DNA of 64,000 nt, taken from contig NZ_BAABHJ010000002.1 in assembly GCF_039542035.1 (NCBI RefSeq), forward strand, positions 496,001 to 560,000, given 5' to 3'. The stretch is from Actinoallomurus liliacearum (GTDB taxonomy: Bacteria; Actinomycetota; Actinomycetes; Streptosporangiales; Streptosporangiaceae). A program made the position numbers and the translations under genes. Numbering within the stretch: position 1 is the stretch's first letter; the number at the start of each line of letters is the position of its first letter. The notes beneath the pieces were generated by a model. It made no database searches and was not told the DNA's origin. It saw only the letters and a list, made by a program, of their open reading frames with translations. Shown piece by piece: positions 35,438-43,822 of the stretch.

Positions 35438-36835
35438 GTGCCTCGACGCCTTCTCCGCCTCCCCGTAGCCCTCGGCGCCGCCGTAGCCCTCGGCGCCGCC
35501 GTAGCCCTCGGCGCGACCGCCCTCACCGGAGCCGCCACCGCCGCGGCGTCTGCCGCCCCCTCCCACACCACCGGCACCTACACCACCGGCACCCTCGCCG
35601 ACGGTGCCACCTGGATCGCGGACGTGCCGGCCCGCTGGAACGGGACGCTCCTGCTGTTCAGCCACGGCTACGGACCGACCGTGGCGCAGGACGCCCCGTC
35701 CGGCGAGGCGCGCTCCGCGCTCCTCGCCGAGGGCTACGCCCTCGCCGGCTCCTCCTACGACCCGCACGGCTCCTGGTGGGCGCTGAACAGCGCCGAGCGC
35801 GACCAGTTCGCCACCCTGGACGCCTTCACCCGCGCGGTCGCCCGGCCGTTCCGGACCCTGTCCGTCGGCGAGTCCATGGGCGGGCTGGTGAACGCCCGCA
35901 TCTCCCGCGACGGGGCCGGCCGCGTGGCCGGCGCCCTCGGGCTGTGCGGCCTGGTGGCCGGCGGAGTCGACCTGGACGACTACCAGTTGGACGCCGAGTA
36001 CGCCATCGCCTCCCTCCTGCTGCCCGGCCAGGAGGTGAAACTCACCGGCTTCACCGACGCCCAGGAGGCCGCCGCGACGGCACAGCGGCTGACCGGCGCG
36101 GTCACCGCCGCCCAGGCGACACCTCAGGGACGGGCCAGGATCGCGCTCGCCGCCGCGTACCTCAACCAGAGCGACTGGGCCCCCGGCCAGAACCCGCCCT
36201 CCGCCGGCGACGCCGCGGGGCAGGAGGCCCAGCAGTACGCCTGGCTGAGCCAGGGACTGCTCGCGTTCATCGAGAACGGCCGCTGGTCCATCGAACAGTC
36301 GGCGGGCGGCAACACGTCGGGGAACGCCGGCATCGACTACACGGCGCTGCTGCGCGCCTCCGAACACGCCGCCGAGGTCCGCACCCTGTACCGTCGGGCC
36401 GGTCTGGACCTGCGCGCCGACCTGACCGCGCTGACCCGGGGCGCGCGCCTGACGGCCGACCCGAAGGCCCGCCGCTCGCTGCGGGAGACCTCCACGGCGG
36501 GGCAGCGCCTGGCCGTGCCGCTGCTCGACCTGCACACCACGTCGGACCAGCTCGTCCCCGTCGAGCAGGAGTCCGCGTTCGCCGTGCGGGTCCGGGCGGC
36601 CGGGGACGGGGCCCTGCTCCGGCAGGCGTACGTCGCCCGGCAGGGCCACTGCGCGTTCACCACGGCCGAGATCGTGGCGGGCGTGCACGCGATCGATCAC
36701 CGCGTCGCGACCGGTCGCTGGGACCGGGTCGCGGAGCCGGCGTCCCTGCAGCGTGCCGCGGAGTCGCTGAACCTCGGCGGCGCCGCCTTCGTCACCTACC
36801 GGCCCGGCCGCCTCGTCGGCGCCCGCGACTCCTGA
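35438..36835 (+). CDS. secreted alpha/beta hydrolase
   Basis: 465 residues. The signal peptide (about 1-42) contains three VALGAA-like units coded by 18-bp DNA repeats, then an Ala-rich cleavage region ending ASAAPS. The catalytic block is nucleophile GESMGG, acid TTSDQLVPVEQ and His in RQGHCAF. HGYGPT is the oxyanion region. It would hydrolyse an ester or similar substrate outside the cell. GTG 35438 follows GGAG. A DHA2-type MFS gene follows 41 bases later and may be co-transcribed. Confidence 0.8.
   Translation: MPRRLLRLPVALGAAVALGAAVALGATALTGAATAAASAAPSHTTGTYTTGTLADGATWIADVPARWNGTLLLFSHGYGPTVAQDAPSGEARSALLAEGYALAGSSYDPHGSWWALNSAERDQFATLDAFTRAVARPFRTLSVGESMGGLVNARISRDGAGRVAGALGLCGLVAGGVDLDDYQLDAEYAIASLLLPGQEVKLTGFTDAQEAAATAQRLTGAVTAAQATPQGRARIALAAAYLNQSDWAPGQNPPSAGDAAGQEAQQYAWLSQGLLAFIENGRWSIEQSAGGNTSGNAGIDYTALLRASEHAAEVRTLYRRAGLDLRADLTALTRGARLTADPKARRSLRETSTAGQRLAVPLLDLHTTSDQLVPVEQESAFAVRVRAAGDGALLRQAYVARQGHCAFTTAEIVAGVHAIDHRVATGRWDRVAEPASLQRAAESLNLGGAAFVTYRPGRLVGARDS
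35465..35518 (+). repeat. 18-bp triple repeat in a signal peptide
   Basis: GTAGCCCTCGGCGCCGCC occurs twice (35465-35482, 35483-35500), and a third copy (35501-35518) differs near its end. Each unit codes for six hydrophobic residues, so unit gain or loss stays in frame and would lengthen or shorten the signal peptide core. Confidence 0.85.
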
Positions 36836-36876
36836 CCCGTCGCCGTCCCCTCTCTTCCGCACTCCAGGGAACCCCC

Positions 36877-38460
36877 ATGTCGCTTCGCGAACCCACGGAC
36901 CCGGGGCCGGCCAGGCTCCCGCTCGGCACGCTCGTCGCGGGCTGCCTCGCCGTCTGCCTCGCCCAGATCGCCCTCGCCATTCCCGCCACCCTCAACGGCC
37001 TGTTCCAGGAGGACCTGCACCCGATCGGATCGCAGCTCACCTGGATCTCCGACGCGTTCCTGCTGCCCGTCACCGTCCTGGAGCTGACCTTCGGCGTGCT
37101 CGGCGACCTCTTCGGCCGCAAGCGGCTGCTGGTCGGCGGCTCGGCCCTGATCGTCGTCGGTGAGGTCGTCGCGGCCGCGAGCCACGGCGTCCACCTGCTG
37201 TGGGCCGGACAGGCGATCGCCGGCCTGGGCGCGGCCGCGCTCTTCCCGACCTCGCTGGCCATGGTGGCCGCCGGGACCCGCACGCACCAGGCCCGGTCCC
37301 GGGCCATCGCGATCTGGGCGGCGTCGCTGTCCACCGGCGGCTTCATCGCCCCCGTGCTCGGCGGCATCACCGGAAATTACGGGTCCTGGCGGTGGGCCTT
37401 CGTCGTCGTGACGCTGATCGCCGCCGCCAGCACCCTCGTCAGCCTGCTGCTGGCCGCGAACTCCAGCGCGCCCGAGGGCCGCTCACTGGACCTGGGCGGC
37501 CAGGTCACGATCGGCGTCGGCCTGTTCGCGCTGCTCTACGGCGTCATCCAGGGGCCGGCCGACGGCTGGGGCTCCGGACCGGTGATCACGGCGTTCGTCA
37601 TCGCGGCGGTCTTCGTGGTGCTGTTCATCGTCGCCGAGCGCCGGGCCCGCTCGCCCCTGCTGCGGCTCGGCCTGTTCACCAACCGGGCCTTCGCCATCGC
37701 GTCGTTCGTGGCCGTGGTCGGCATGTTCAGCTTCCTCGGCACGGCGTACGCGGCGAGCATCCGGCTCGGCCCGATCCAGCACCAGAGCCCGATGCGCTCC
37801 TCCGTGGCGTTCCTGCTGCTCAACGGCCTGGCGCTGGTGATGCTGCCGATCACGTCCCGGCTGCTGGACCGGCTGGCCGGCCGCTGGATCCTCACCATCG
37901 GCCTGGCGCTCATGGCGGCCGGCGACTTCACCGCCGCGACCCTGCCCGTCTCCGACCGGGCGCTGACCTCGCTCATCCTGCCGCTCGGCCTGGTGGGCGT
38001 CGGATTCGCGCTGACCGTCTCCTCCATCACCGCGACCGCCGTGAACACGGTGCCGATCCACTACGCCGGGATGGCCAGCGCCGCGACGAGCCTGCTGCGC
38101 GACTTCGGGTTCACGCTGGGCCCGGCGGTGATCGGCGCGGTCGCGCTGAGCCGCGCCGCGTCACAGTTCACCTCCGACCTGGCCGGCTCGACGCTGAGTC
38201 CGCAGATCAAGGCCGCGGCGGGACACGTCGCCGCCGAGGGCGGGCCGCTCGCGGTGAACTCCGTGCCGCCCTCGTCGCCGCCCTGCGGCGCGGCGCCGCT
38301 CGCGCTGGACGCCCTGGGGCACGGGTACGCGATCGGGTTCGTCGTCTGCGGGGCGGCGGCGCTGCTGTCCTGCCTGCTCGCCCTGGTCGCCCTGCGCGGC
38401 GGGGTCCGGGAGGAGGTCGCCGAACAGCCGCCGGCCCAGGAGGCCGCCGCCACCGCCTGA
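36877..38460 (+). CDS. DHA2/EmrB-type MFS transporter
   Basis: 527 residues with about 14 membrane helices. It begins with LVAGCLAVCLAQIALAIPA. The conserved loop FGVLGDLFGRKRLLVGG follows helix 2, and WRWAFVVVTLI is present. The length fits 14-helix DHA2 drug:H+ antiporters. AGGGA lies six bases before ATG 36877. The solute is unknown. It follows a secreted hydrolase gene. Confidence 0.85.
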   Translation: MSLREPTDPGPARLPLGTLVAGCLAVCLAQIALAIPATLNGLFQEDLHPIGSQLTWISDAFLLPVTVLELTFGVLGDLFGRKRLLVGGSALIVVGEVVAAASHGVHLLWAGQAIAGLGAAALFPTSLAMVAAGTRTHQARSRAIAIWAASLSTGGFIAPVLGGITGNYGSWRWAFVVVTLIAAASTLVSLLLAANSSAPEGRSLDLGGQVTIGVGLFALLYGVIQGPADGWGSGPVITAFVIAAVFVVLFIVAERRARSPLLRLGLFTNRAFAIASFVAVVGMFSFLGTAYAASIRLGPIQHQSPMRSSVAFLLLNGLALVMLPITSRLLDRLAGRWILTIGLALMAAGDFTAATLPVSDRALTSLILPLGLVGVGFALTVSSITATAVNTVPIHYAGMASAATSLLRDFGFTLGPAVIGAVALSRAASQFTSDLAGSTLSPQIKAAAGHVAAEGGPLAVNSVPPSSPPCGAAPLALDALGHGYAIGFVVCGAAALLSCLLALVALRGGVREEVAEQPPAQEAAATA

Positions 38461-38509
38461 CCGCCGCCACCGCCTGACCGCCGGAACGCGTCCGGCGCCG
38501 ACCGGACCT

Positions 38510-38549
38510 CGGGGCCGTCGCCCACCCGTTCAGGGGGGCGACGGCCCCG
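38510..38549 (+). terminator. terminator hairpin after the MFS gene
   Basis: A 13-bp perfect stem CGGGGCCGTCGCC (38510-38522) with its reverse complement (38537-38549) and a 14-base loop, 50 bases after the stop. It separates this gene from the pyrimidine-catabolism operon. Confidence 0.7.
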
Positions 38550-38772
38550 GTGACATTCGCCGGCGGAAACGCGGAATTCACGCATCGCGTCCCTCGGCAT
38601 AACAATCCCGTGAACGGGCATCGGCGCAGGTGACGAGGTGCAACGGGGCCGCCGGATCCCGTTACACGGTGGCACTGTACGACGCGCCGGGCGGCTCGTA
38701 GCGTCAGCCGTCATAAGGGCAGGGAGTCCGCTTCTCCCCTGCGTTGCTCATGCTTTCCGAAGGGAAGATCCG

Positions 38773-39615
38773 ATGAGCCCGATCGTACGCGCGGCCCTGG
38801 TCCAGGCGACCTGGACGGGTGACACCGAGACGATGATCGCCAAACACGAGGAGCACGCCCGCGCGGCCGCCGCCCAGGGCGCGAAGGTCATCGGTTTCCA
38901 GGAGGTCTTCAACGCTCCGTACTTCTGCCAGGTGCAGGACGCCGAGCACTACCGGTGGGCCGAGCCGGTGCCGGACGGCCCGACCGTGCGGCGGATGCGC
39001 GAGCTCGCCCGCGAGCTCGGCATGGTCATGGTGGTCCCCGTCTACGAGGTCGAGCAGTCGGGGTTCTACTACAACACCGCCGCCGTCATCGACGCCGACG
39101 GCGCCTTCCTCGGAAAGTACCGCAAGCATCACATCCCGCAGGTCAAGGGCTTCTGGGAGAAGTTCTACTTCCGGCCCGGCAACCTCGGCTGGCCGGTGTT
39201 CGACACGGCCGTCGGCCGCGTCGGCGTCTACATCTGCTACGACCGGCACTTCCCGGAGGGCTGGCGCGCGCTCGGCCTGGCCGGCGCCCAGCTCGTCTAC
39301 AACCCGTCGGCCACGCACCGGGGCCTGTCGTCGTACCTGTGGAAGCTGGAGCAGCCCGCCGCGGCCGTCGCCAACGAGTACTTCGTCGCCGCGATCAACC
39401 GGGTCGGCGTGGAGGAGTACGGCGACAACGACTTCTACGGCACCAGCTACTTCGTGGACCCGCGCGGCCAGTTCGTCGGCGACGTGGCCTCCGGCAAGGA
39501 GGAGGAGCTGGTCGTCCGCGACCTCGACTTCGGCCTGATCGACGAGGTCCGGCAGCAGTGGGCGTTCTACCGGGACCGCCGCCCGGACGCCTACGGCCCG
39601 CTCGTCGAGAACTGA
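38773..39615 (+). CDS. beta-ureidopropionase (nitrilase superfamily)
   Basis: 280 residues with the nitrilase-superfamily triad: Glu44 (GFQEVFNAP), Lys118 (KYRKHHIPQ) and Cys155 (VYICYDRHFPE). These fit N-carbamoyl-beta-alanine amidohydrolase, which hydrolyses N-carbamoyl-beta-alanine to beta-alanine, CO2 and ammonia. GAAGGGAA precedes ATG 38773. It is the first gene of an operon with dihydropyrimidinase, an LLM oxidoreductase and an NCS1 permease. This is the last step of reductive pyrimidine breakdown. Confidence 0.85.
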   Translation: MSPIVRAALVQATWTGDTETMIAKHEEHARAAAAQGAKVIGFQEVFNAPYFCQVQDAEHYRWAEPVPDGPTVRRMRELARELGMVMVVPVYEVEQSGFYYNTAAVIDADGAFLGKYRKHHIPQVKGFWEKFYFRPGNLGWPVFDTAVGRVGVYICYDRHFPEGWRALGLAGAQLVYNPSATHRGLSSYLWKLEQPAAAVANEYFVAAINRVGVEEYGDNDFYGTSYFVDPRGQFVGDVASGKEEELVVRDLDFGLIDEVRQQWAFYRDRRPDAYGPLVEN

Positions 39616-39629
39616 GAGGAGCCGACCGC

Positions 39630-41036
39630 ATGGGGACCACCGTGATCCGCGGCGGGCTGGTCATCACCGCCGCCGACGAGACGAACGCCGACATCCTCAT
39701 CGAAGGCGGCCGGGTCACCGCGCTCGCCGCGCACGACAGCGACGTCGCGCGCGCCTGGGCCGAGTCCGCCGACCGCGTGCTCGACGCCTCCGGCAGGTAC
39801 GTCATCCCGGGCGGCGTGGACGCGCACACCCACATGGAGATGCCGTTCGGCGGGACGTTCGCCGTCGACACCTTCGAGACCGGCACCCGCGCCGCCGCGT
39901 GGGGCGGCACCACCACGATCGTGGACTTCGCCGTGCAGACCGTCGGGGAGTCGCTGCGCGCCGGCCTGGACGCCTGGCACGCCAAGGCCGACGGGAACTG
40001 CGCCGTCGACTACGCCTTCCACATGATCCTCTCCGACGTCAACGAGGACACGTTGAAGGAGATGGACGGCCTGGTCGACGAGGGCGTCACCAGCTTCAAG
40101 CTCTTCATGGCCTACCCCGGCGTCTTCTACAGCGACGACGGGAAGATCCTGCGCGCCATGCAGCGCGCCGCCGGGAACGGCGGCCTGGTCATGATGCACG
40201 CCGAGAACGGCATCGCCATCGACGTGCTGGTCGAGCAGGCCCTGGCCGCCGGCCGTACCGACCCGCGGTACCACGGCGAGGTCCGCCACGCGCTGCTGGA
40301 GGCCGAGGCCACGCACCGCGCGATCCAGCTCGCCCGTGTCGCCGGAGCGCCGCTGTACGTCGTGCACGTGTCGGCGACGGAGGCCGTCGCCGAGCTCGCC
40401 CAGGCCCGCGACCTCGGGCTGCCCGTCTTCGGGGAGACCTGCCCGCAGTACCTCTTCCTGTCCACCGACAACCTCGCCGAGCCGGACTTCGAGGGCGCGA
40501 AGTACGTCTGCTCCACGCCGCTGCGCCCGAAGGAACACCAGGCGCATCTGTGGCGGGCCCTGCGGACCAACGACCTGCAGGTGGTCTCCACCGACCACTG
40601 CCCCTTCTGCTTCAAGGGCCAGAAGGAGATGGGCCTGGGCGACTTCTCCAAGATCCCGAACGGGCTGCCGGGCGTCGAGAACCGCATGGACCTGCTGCAC
40701 CAGGCGGTCGTGGACGGCCGCATCTCGCGGCGCCGCTGGATCGAGATCGCCTGCGCGACCCCGGCCCGCATGTTCGGCCTGTACCCCCGCAAGGGCACGA
40801 TCGCGCCCGGCGCGGACGCCGACATCGTGATCTACGACCCGGACGCCACCCAGGTCATGTCCGCCGAGACCCACCACATGAACGTCGACTACTCGGCGTA
40901 CGAGGGGCGGACCGTAACGGGCCGGGTCCAGACCGTCCTGTCCCGCGGCGAGGTCGTCATCGACGACCGGACCTACACCGGCCGGGCCGGTCACGGCCGC
41001 TTCGTCGCCCGCGAGACCTGCCGCTACCTCGGCTGA
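39630..41036 (+). CDS. hydA: dihydropyrimidinase / hydantoinase
   Basis: 468 residues. Metal ligands His66 and His68 (DAHTHME), carboxylated Lys157 (TSFKLFMAYPG), later His residues (MMHAEN, YVVHVSA), and Asp in STDHCPF are all present. It opens the ring of dihydrouracil, dihydrothymine or hydantoin. Active as a tetramer in the family. The start has GAGAGGAG upstream, 14 bases after the beta-ureidopropionase stop. Product and substrate match the previous gene. Confidence 0.9.
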   Translation: MGTTVIRGGLVITAADETNADILIEGGRVTALAAHDSDVARAWAESADRVLDASGRYVIPGGVDAHTHMEMPFGGTFAVDTFETGTRAAAWGGTTTIVDFAVQTVGESLRAGLDAWHAKADGNCAVDYAFHMILSDVNEDTLKEMDGLVDEGVTSFKLFMAYPGVFYSDDGKILRAMQRAAGNGGLVMMHAENGIAIDVLVEQALAAGRTDPRYHGEVRHALLEAEATHRAIQLARVAGAPLYVVHVSATEAVAELAQARDLGLPVFGETCPQYLFLSTDNLAEPDFEGAKYVCSTPLRPKEHQAHLWRALRTNDLQVVSTDHCPFCFKGQKEMGLGDFSKIPNGLPGVENRMDLLHQAVVDGRISRRRWIEIACATPARMFGLYPRKGTIAPGADADIVIYDPDATQVMSAETHHMNVDYSAYEGRTVTGRVQTVLSRGEVVIDDRTYTGRAGHGRFVARETCRYLG

Positions 41037-41050
41037 GAAAGGCGCGCCTC

Positions 41051-42070
41051 ATGGACTTCGGACTCGTCCTGCAGACCGACCCGCCCGCCTCGGCCGTCGT
41101 CGAGCTGATGCGCCGCGCCGAGGGACGCGGCTTCACGTACGGCTGGACGTTCGACTCCGCGGTGCTCTGGCAGGAGCCGTTCGTGATCTACAGCCAGATC
41201 CTCGCGCGGACCGAGCGCCTGATCGTCGGCCCCATGGTCACGAACCCCGGTACCCGCACCTGGGAGGTCACCGCCTCGACGTTCGCCACGCTCAACTCGA
41301 TGTTCGGCGACCGCACGATCTGCGGCATCGGCCGGGGCGACTCCGCGATGCGCGTGGCGGGCCGCCGGCCGAACACCCTCGCCGTGCTGGAAGAGGCCAT
41401 GCACGTCATCCGCGAGCTCGCGGAGGGACGTACGGCGGAGGTCGACGGCACGCCCATCCACATCCCCTGGATCGGGGAGGGCGCCCGGCTGCCGGTCTGG
41501 ATGGCGGCGTACGGGCCGAAGGCCCTCGCCCTCGCCGGCGCGAAGGCCGACGGCTTCATCCTGCAGCTCGCCGACGTATACCTGACCGAGTGGATGGTCA
41601 AGGCGGTCCGGGACGCCGCGGTGGCCGCCGGCCGCGACCCCGCCGACGTCGCGATCTGCGTCGCCGCCCCGGCGTACGTCACCGACGACGACTCGCCCGA
41701 AGCCCTGGCGCACGCCCGTGACCAGTGCCGATGGTTCGGCGGCATGGTCGGCAACCACGTCGCCGACCTCGTCAGCAGGTACGGCGAGTCGTCCTCCCTG
41801 GTGCCCGAGGAGCTGACCGAGTACATCAAGGCCCGCCAGGGCTACGACTACGCCCACCACGGCCGCGCCGGCAACCCGGACACCGCGTTCGTCCCGGACG
41901 AGATCGTCGACCGGTTCTGCCTGATCGGACCGGCCGAGGCCCACATCGACAGGCTCCGGCGACTGCGGGCGCTCGGCGTGGACCAGTTCGCCGTCTACGA
42001 CATGCACGACGCCAAGGAGACGACGATCGACGCCTACGGCGAGACCGTCATCCCCGCGCTGACCGGCTGA
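41051..42070 (+). CDS. LLM-class oxidoreductase, TIGR03842-type
   Basis: 339 residues of a luciferase-like TIM barrel. It starts DFGLVLQTDPPASAVVELM and shows WMAAYGPKALALAGAKADGF and GIGRGDSAMR, as in F420-dependent LLM enzymes. TIGR03842 members are repeatedly linked with hydantoinase genes. No dihydropyrimidine dehydrogenase lies in the window, so this flavin/F420 enzyme could supply the redox step (inference). The gene starts 14 bases after dihydropyrimidinase. Confidence 0.8.
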   Translation: MDFGLVLQTDPPASAVVELMRRAEGRGFTYGWTFDSAVLWQEPFVIYSQILARTERLIVGPMVTNPGTRTWEVTASTFATLNSMFGDRTICGIGRGDSAMRVAGRRPNTLAVLEEAMHVIRELAEGRTAEVDGTPIHIPWIGEGARLPVWMAAYGPKALALAGAKADGFILQLADVYLTEWMVKAVRDAAVAAGRDPADVAICVAAPAYVTDDDSPEALAHARDQCRWFGGMVGNHVADLVSRYGESSSLVPEELTEYIKARQGYDYAHHGRAGNPDTAFVPDEIVDRFCLIGPAEAHIDRLRRLRALGVDQFAVYDMHDAKETTIDAYGETVIPALTG

Positions 42071-42104
42071 CCCCGGCGCGGCCGGCGACCGCCCCAGAGC
42101 GTGG

Positions 42105-42153
42105 CCGGTGGATCTTCTTCATGGCGCCGCGCAGCCGGACGGAGATCCACCGG
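42105..42153 (+). promoter_or_regulatory. hairpin in the LLM-NCS1 intergenic region
   Basis: CCGGTGGATCT (42105-42115) pairs perfectly with AGATCCACCGG (42143-42153) across 27 bases. It is 35 bases after the LLM stop and 50 bases before the permease start. It may moderate read-through to the permease, or protect the transcript. Confidence 0.45.
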
Positions 42154-42202
42154 ACACGCCTCAGGCCCCCCTCTCGTTCCCGTCCCTCCCGAGGAGCCGC
42201 GC

Positions 42203-43759
42203 ATGACCGCCACCTCGCCCTCGCCCGCCGAACCCACCGCCTCCGCCGGCCGCGTCGAGCTCCCCGACGCGGCCGTACCCACCGGCCCGTACGCCAACGA
42301 GGACCTGCTGCCCGTCCCGATCGCCAAGCGGAGGTGGACGACCTACAACTTCACCGCCCTGTGGGTCGGCATGGCCCACAACCTGGCCTCCTGGACGCTC
42401 GCCTCCAGCCTGGTGGCGCTGGGCATGGACTGGAAGCAGGCGGTCCTCACGATCGCGCTCGCCAACGTCGTCGTCCTCGTGCCGATGCTGCTGAGCGGCC
42501 ACGCCGGGCCGCGCTACGGCATCCCGTTCCCGGTGTTCGCGCGGGCCTCCTTCGGGGTCCGGGGCGCGAACCTTCCCGCGCTGGTCCGCGCCGCCGTCGC
42601 CTGCGCCTGGTTCGGCATCCAGACCTGGATCGGCGGGTCCGGCATCTTCCTGCTGGCCGGCAAGCTGTTCGGCGACTGGTGGACCGGCGCCGCGCACGTG
42701 GGCGGCTATCCGTGGACGCAGTGGCTGTCCTTCGCGCTGTTCTGGGTGCTGCAGATCGGCATCATCATGCGCGGCATGGAGACGCTGCGCCGGTTCGAGA
42801 ACTGGGCGGCGCCGTTCGTCATCGTCGGCGCGATCGCGCTGCTGATCTGGATGAGCGTCAAGGCCGGCGGGTTCGGCCCGATCGTGCACCAGCCGTCGAG
42901 GCTGGGGTGGGGCTCCGGCTTCTGGAAGGTCTTCTTCCCGGCGCTCATGGGCATGATCGGTTTCTGGTCCACCCTGTCGCTGAACATCCCCGACTTCACG
43001 CGGTACGGCGCGAACCAGCGCGCGCAGTTCTGGGGCCAGACGCTGGGGCTGCCCACCACCATGACGGCGTTCGCGCTGCTGTCGGTGCTGGTGACCTCCG
43101 GTTCTCAGGTGGTGTACGGCAAGGCGATCTGGGACCCGATCGAGCTGACCGCCCGGCTCGACAACTGGGCCGCGGTCCTGTACGCCCTGGTCACCGTGCT
43201 GATCGCGACCCTCTCGGTGAACATCGCCGCCAACGTGGTCTCGCCGGCCTTCGACCTGTCCAACATCGCGCCGCGGCACGTCACCTTCCGCACCGGCGCG
43301 CTCATCACCGCGGTGATCGGCGTGGTGATCTTCCCGTGGAAGCTGCTGGCCAGCCCGCAGGCGTACATCTTCACCTGGCTCGGCACGGTCGGCGGCCTGC
43401 TCGGCACCGTCGCCGGGATCCTCATCGCCGACTACTGGGTGCTGCGGCGCACGCGGCTGGACCTGGCCGACCTGTACCGGGCGGAGGGCCGCTACTGGTA
43501 CGACGGCGGCTGGAACTGGCGTGCCGTCGCGGCCTTCGCGGTCGGCGGCGTCCTGGCCATCGGCGGCTCGTACTCGGCGCCCGGCACCGGCCCGTTCCCG
43601 GCCGGCGGACTGATCCCACCGCTCAAGCCGCTCGCCGACTACGGCTGGGCGGTGGGCCTGGCCTCGGCCTTCCTGCTGTACATCCTGCTGACCCGGCTGT
43701 TCCCCGCGACCGGACGGGCCGTCACCGCGACCGCACCGGCCGAGGGCGCCCCGGCCTGA
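42203..43759 (+). CDS. NCS1 nucleobase/hydantoin/allantoin permease
   Basis: 518 residues with about 12 membrane helices. The NCS1 signature starts at NFTALWVGMAHNLASW (about 48-63), with GIPFPVFARASFG, WFGIQTWIGG and NIPDFTRYG. The members symport purines, pyrimidines, hydantoins or allantoin with Na+ or H+. GAGGAG precedes ATG 42203. Being last in the operon, it most likely imports the dihydropyrimidinase substrate. Confidence 0.9.
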   Translation: MTATSPSPAEPTASAGRVELPDAAVPTGPYANEDLLPVPIAKRRWTTYNFTALWVGMAHNLASWTLASSLVALGMDWKQAVLTIALANVVVLVPMLLSGHAGPRYGIPFPVFARASFGVRGANLPALVRAAVACAWFGIQTWIGGSGIFLLAGKLFGDWWTGAAHVGGYPWTQWLSFALFWVLQIGIIMRGMETLRRFENWAAPFVIVGAIALLIWMSVKAGGFGPIVHQPSRLGWGSGFWKVFFPALMGMIGFWSTLSLNIPDFTRYGANQRAQFWGQTLGLPTTMTAFALLSVLVTSGSQVVYGKAIWDPIELTARLDNWAAVLYALVTVLIATLSVNIAANVVSPAFDLSNIAPRHVTFRTGALITAVIGVVIFPWKLLASPQAYIFTWLGTVGGLLGTVAGILIADYWVLRRTRLDLADLYRAEGRYWYDGGWNWRAVAAFAVGGVLAIGGSYSAPGTGPFPAGGLIPPLKPLADYGWAVGLASAFLLYILLTRLFPATGRAVTATAPAEGAPA

Positions 43760-43789
43760 CCACCGCGCACGGCTCGGGCGGAATCCCGA

Positions 43790-43822
43790 CCGGGACGGCC
43801 GTGGAGGTCATGGCCGTCCCGG
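43790..43822. terminator. hairpin overlapping the PucR 3' end
   Basis: CCGGGACGGCC (43790-43800) and GGCCGTCCCGG (43812-43822) form an 11-bp perfect stem with an 11-base loop that contains the PucR stop (43808-43810). It sits between convergent permease and PucR genes and could end transcription on both strands. Confidence 0.6.

Noticed and set aside
35465..35518. CRISPR-like short repeats
   Set aside because: There are only three contiguous units without spacers, and they encode a signal peptide core.
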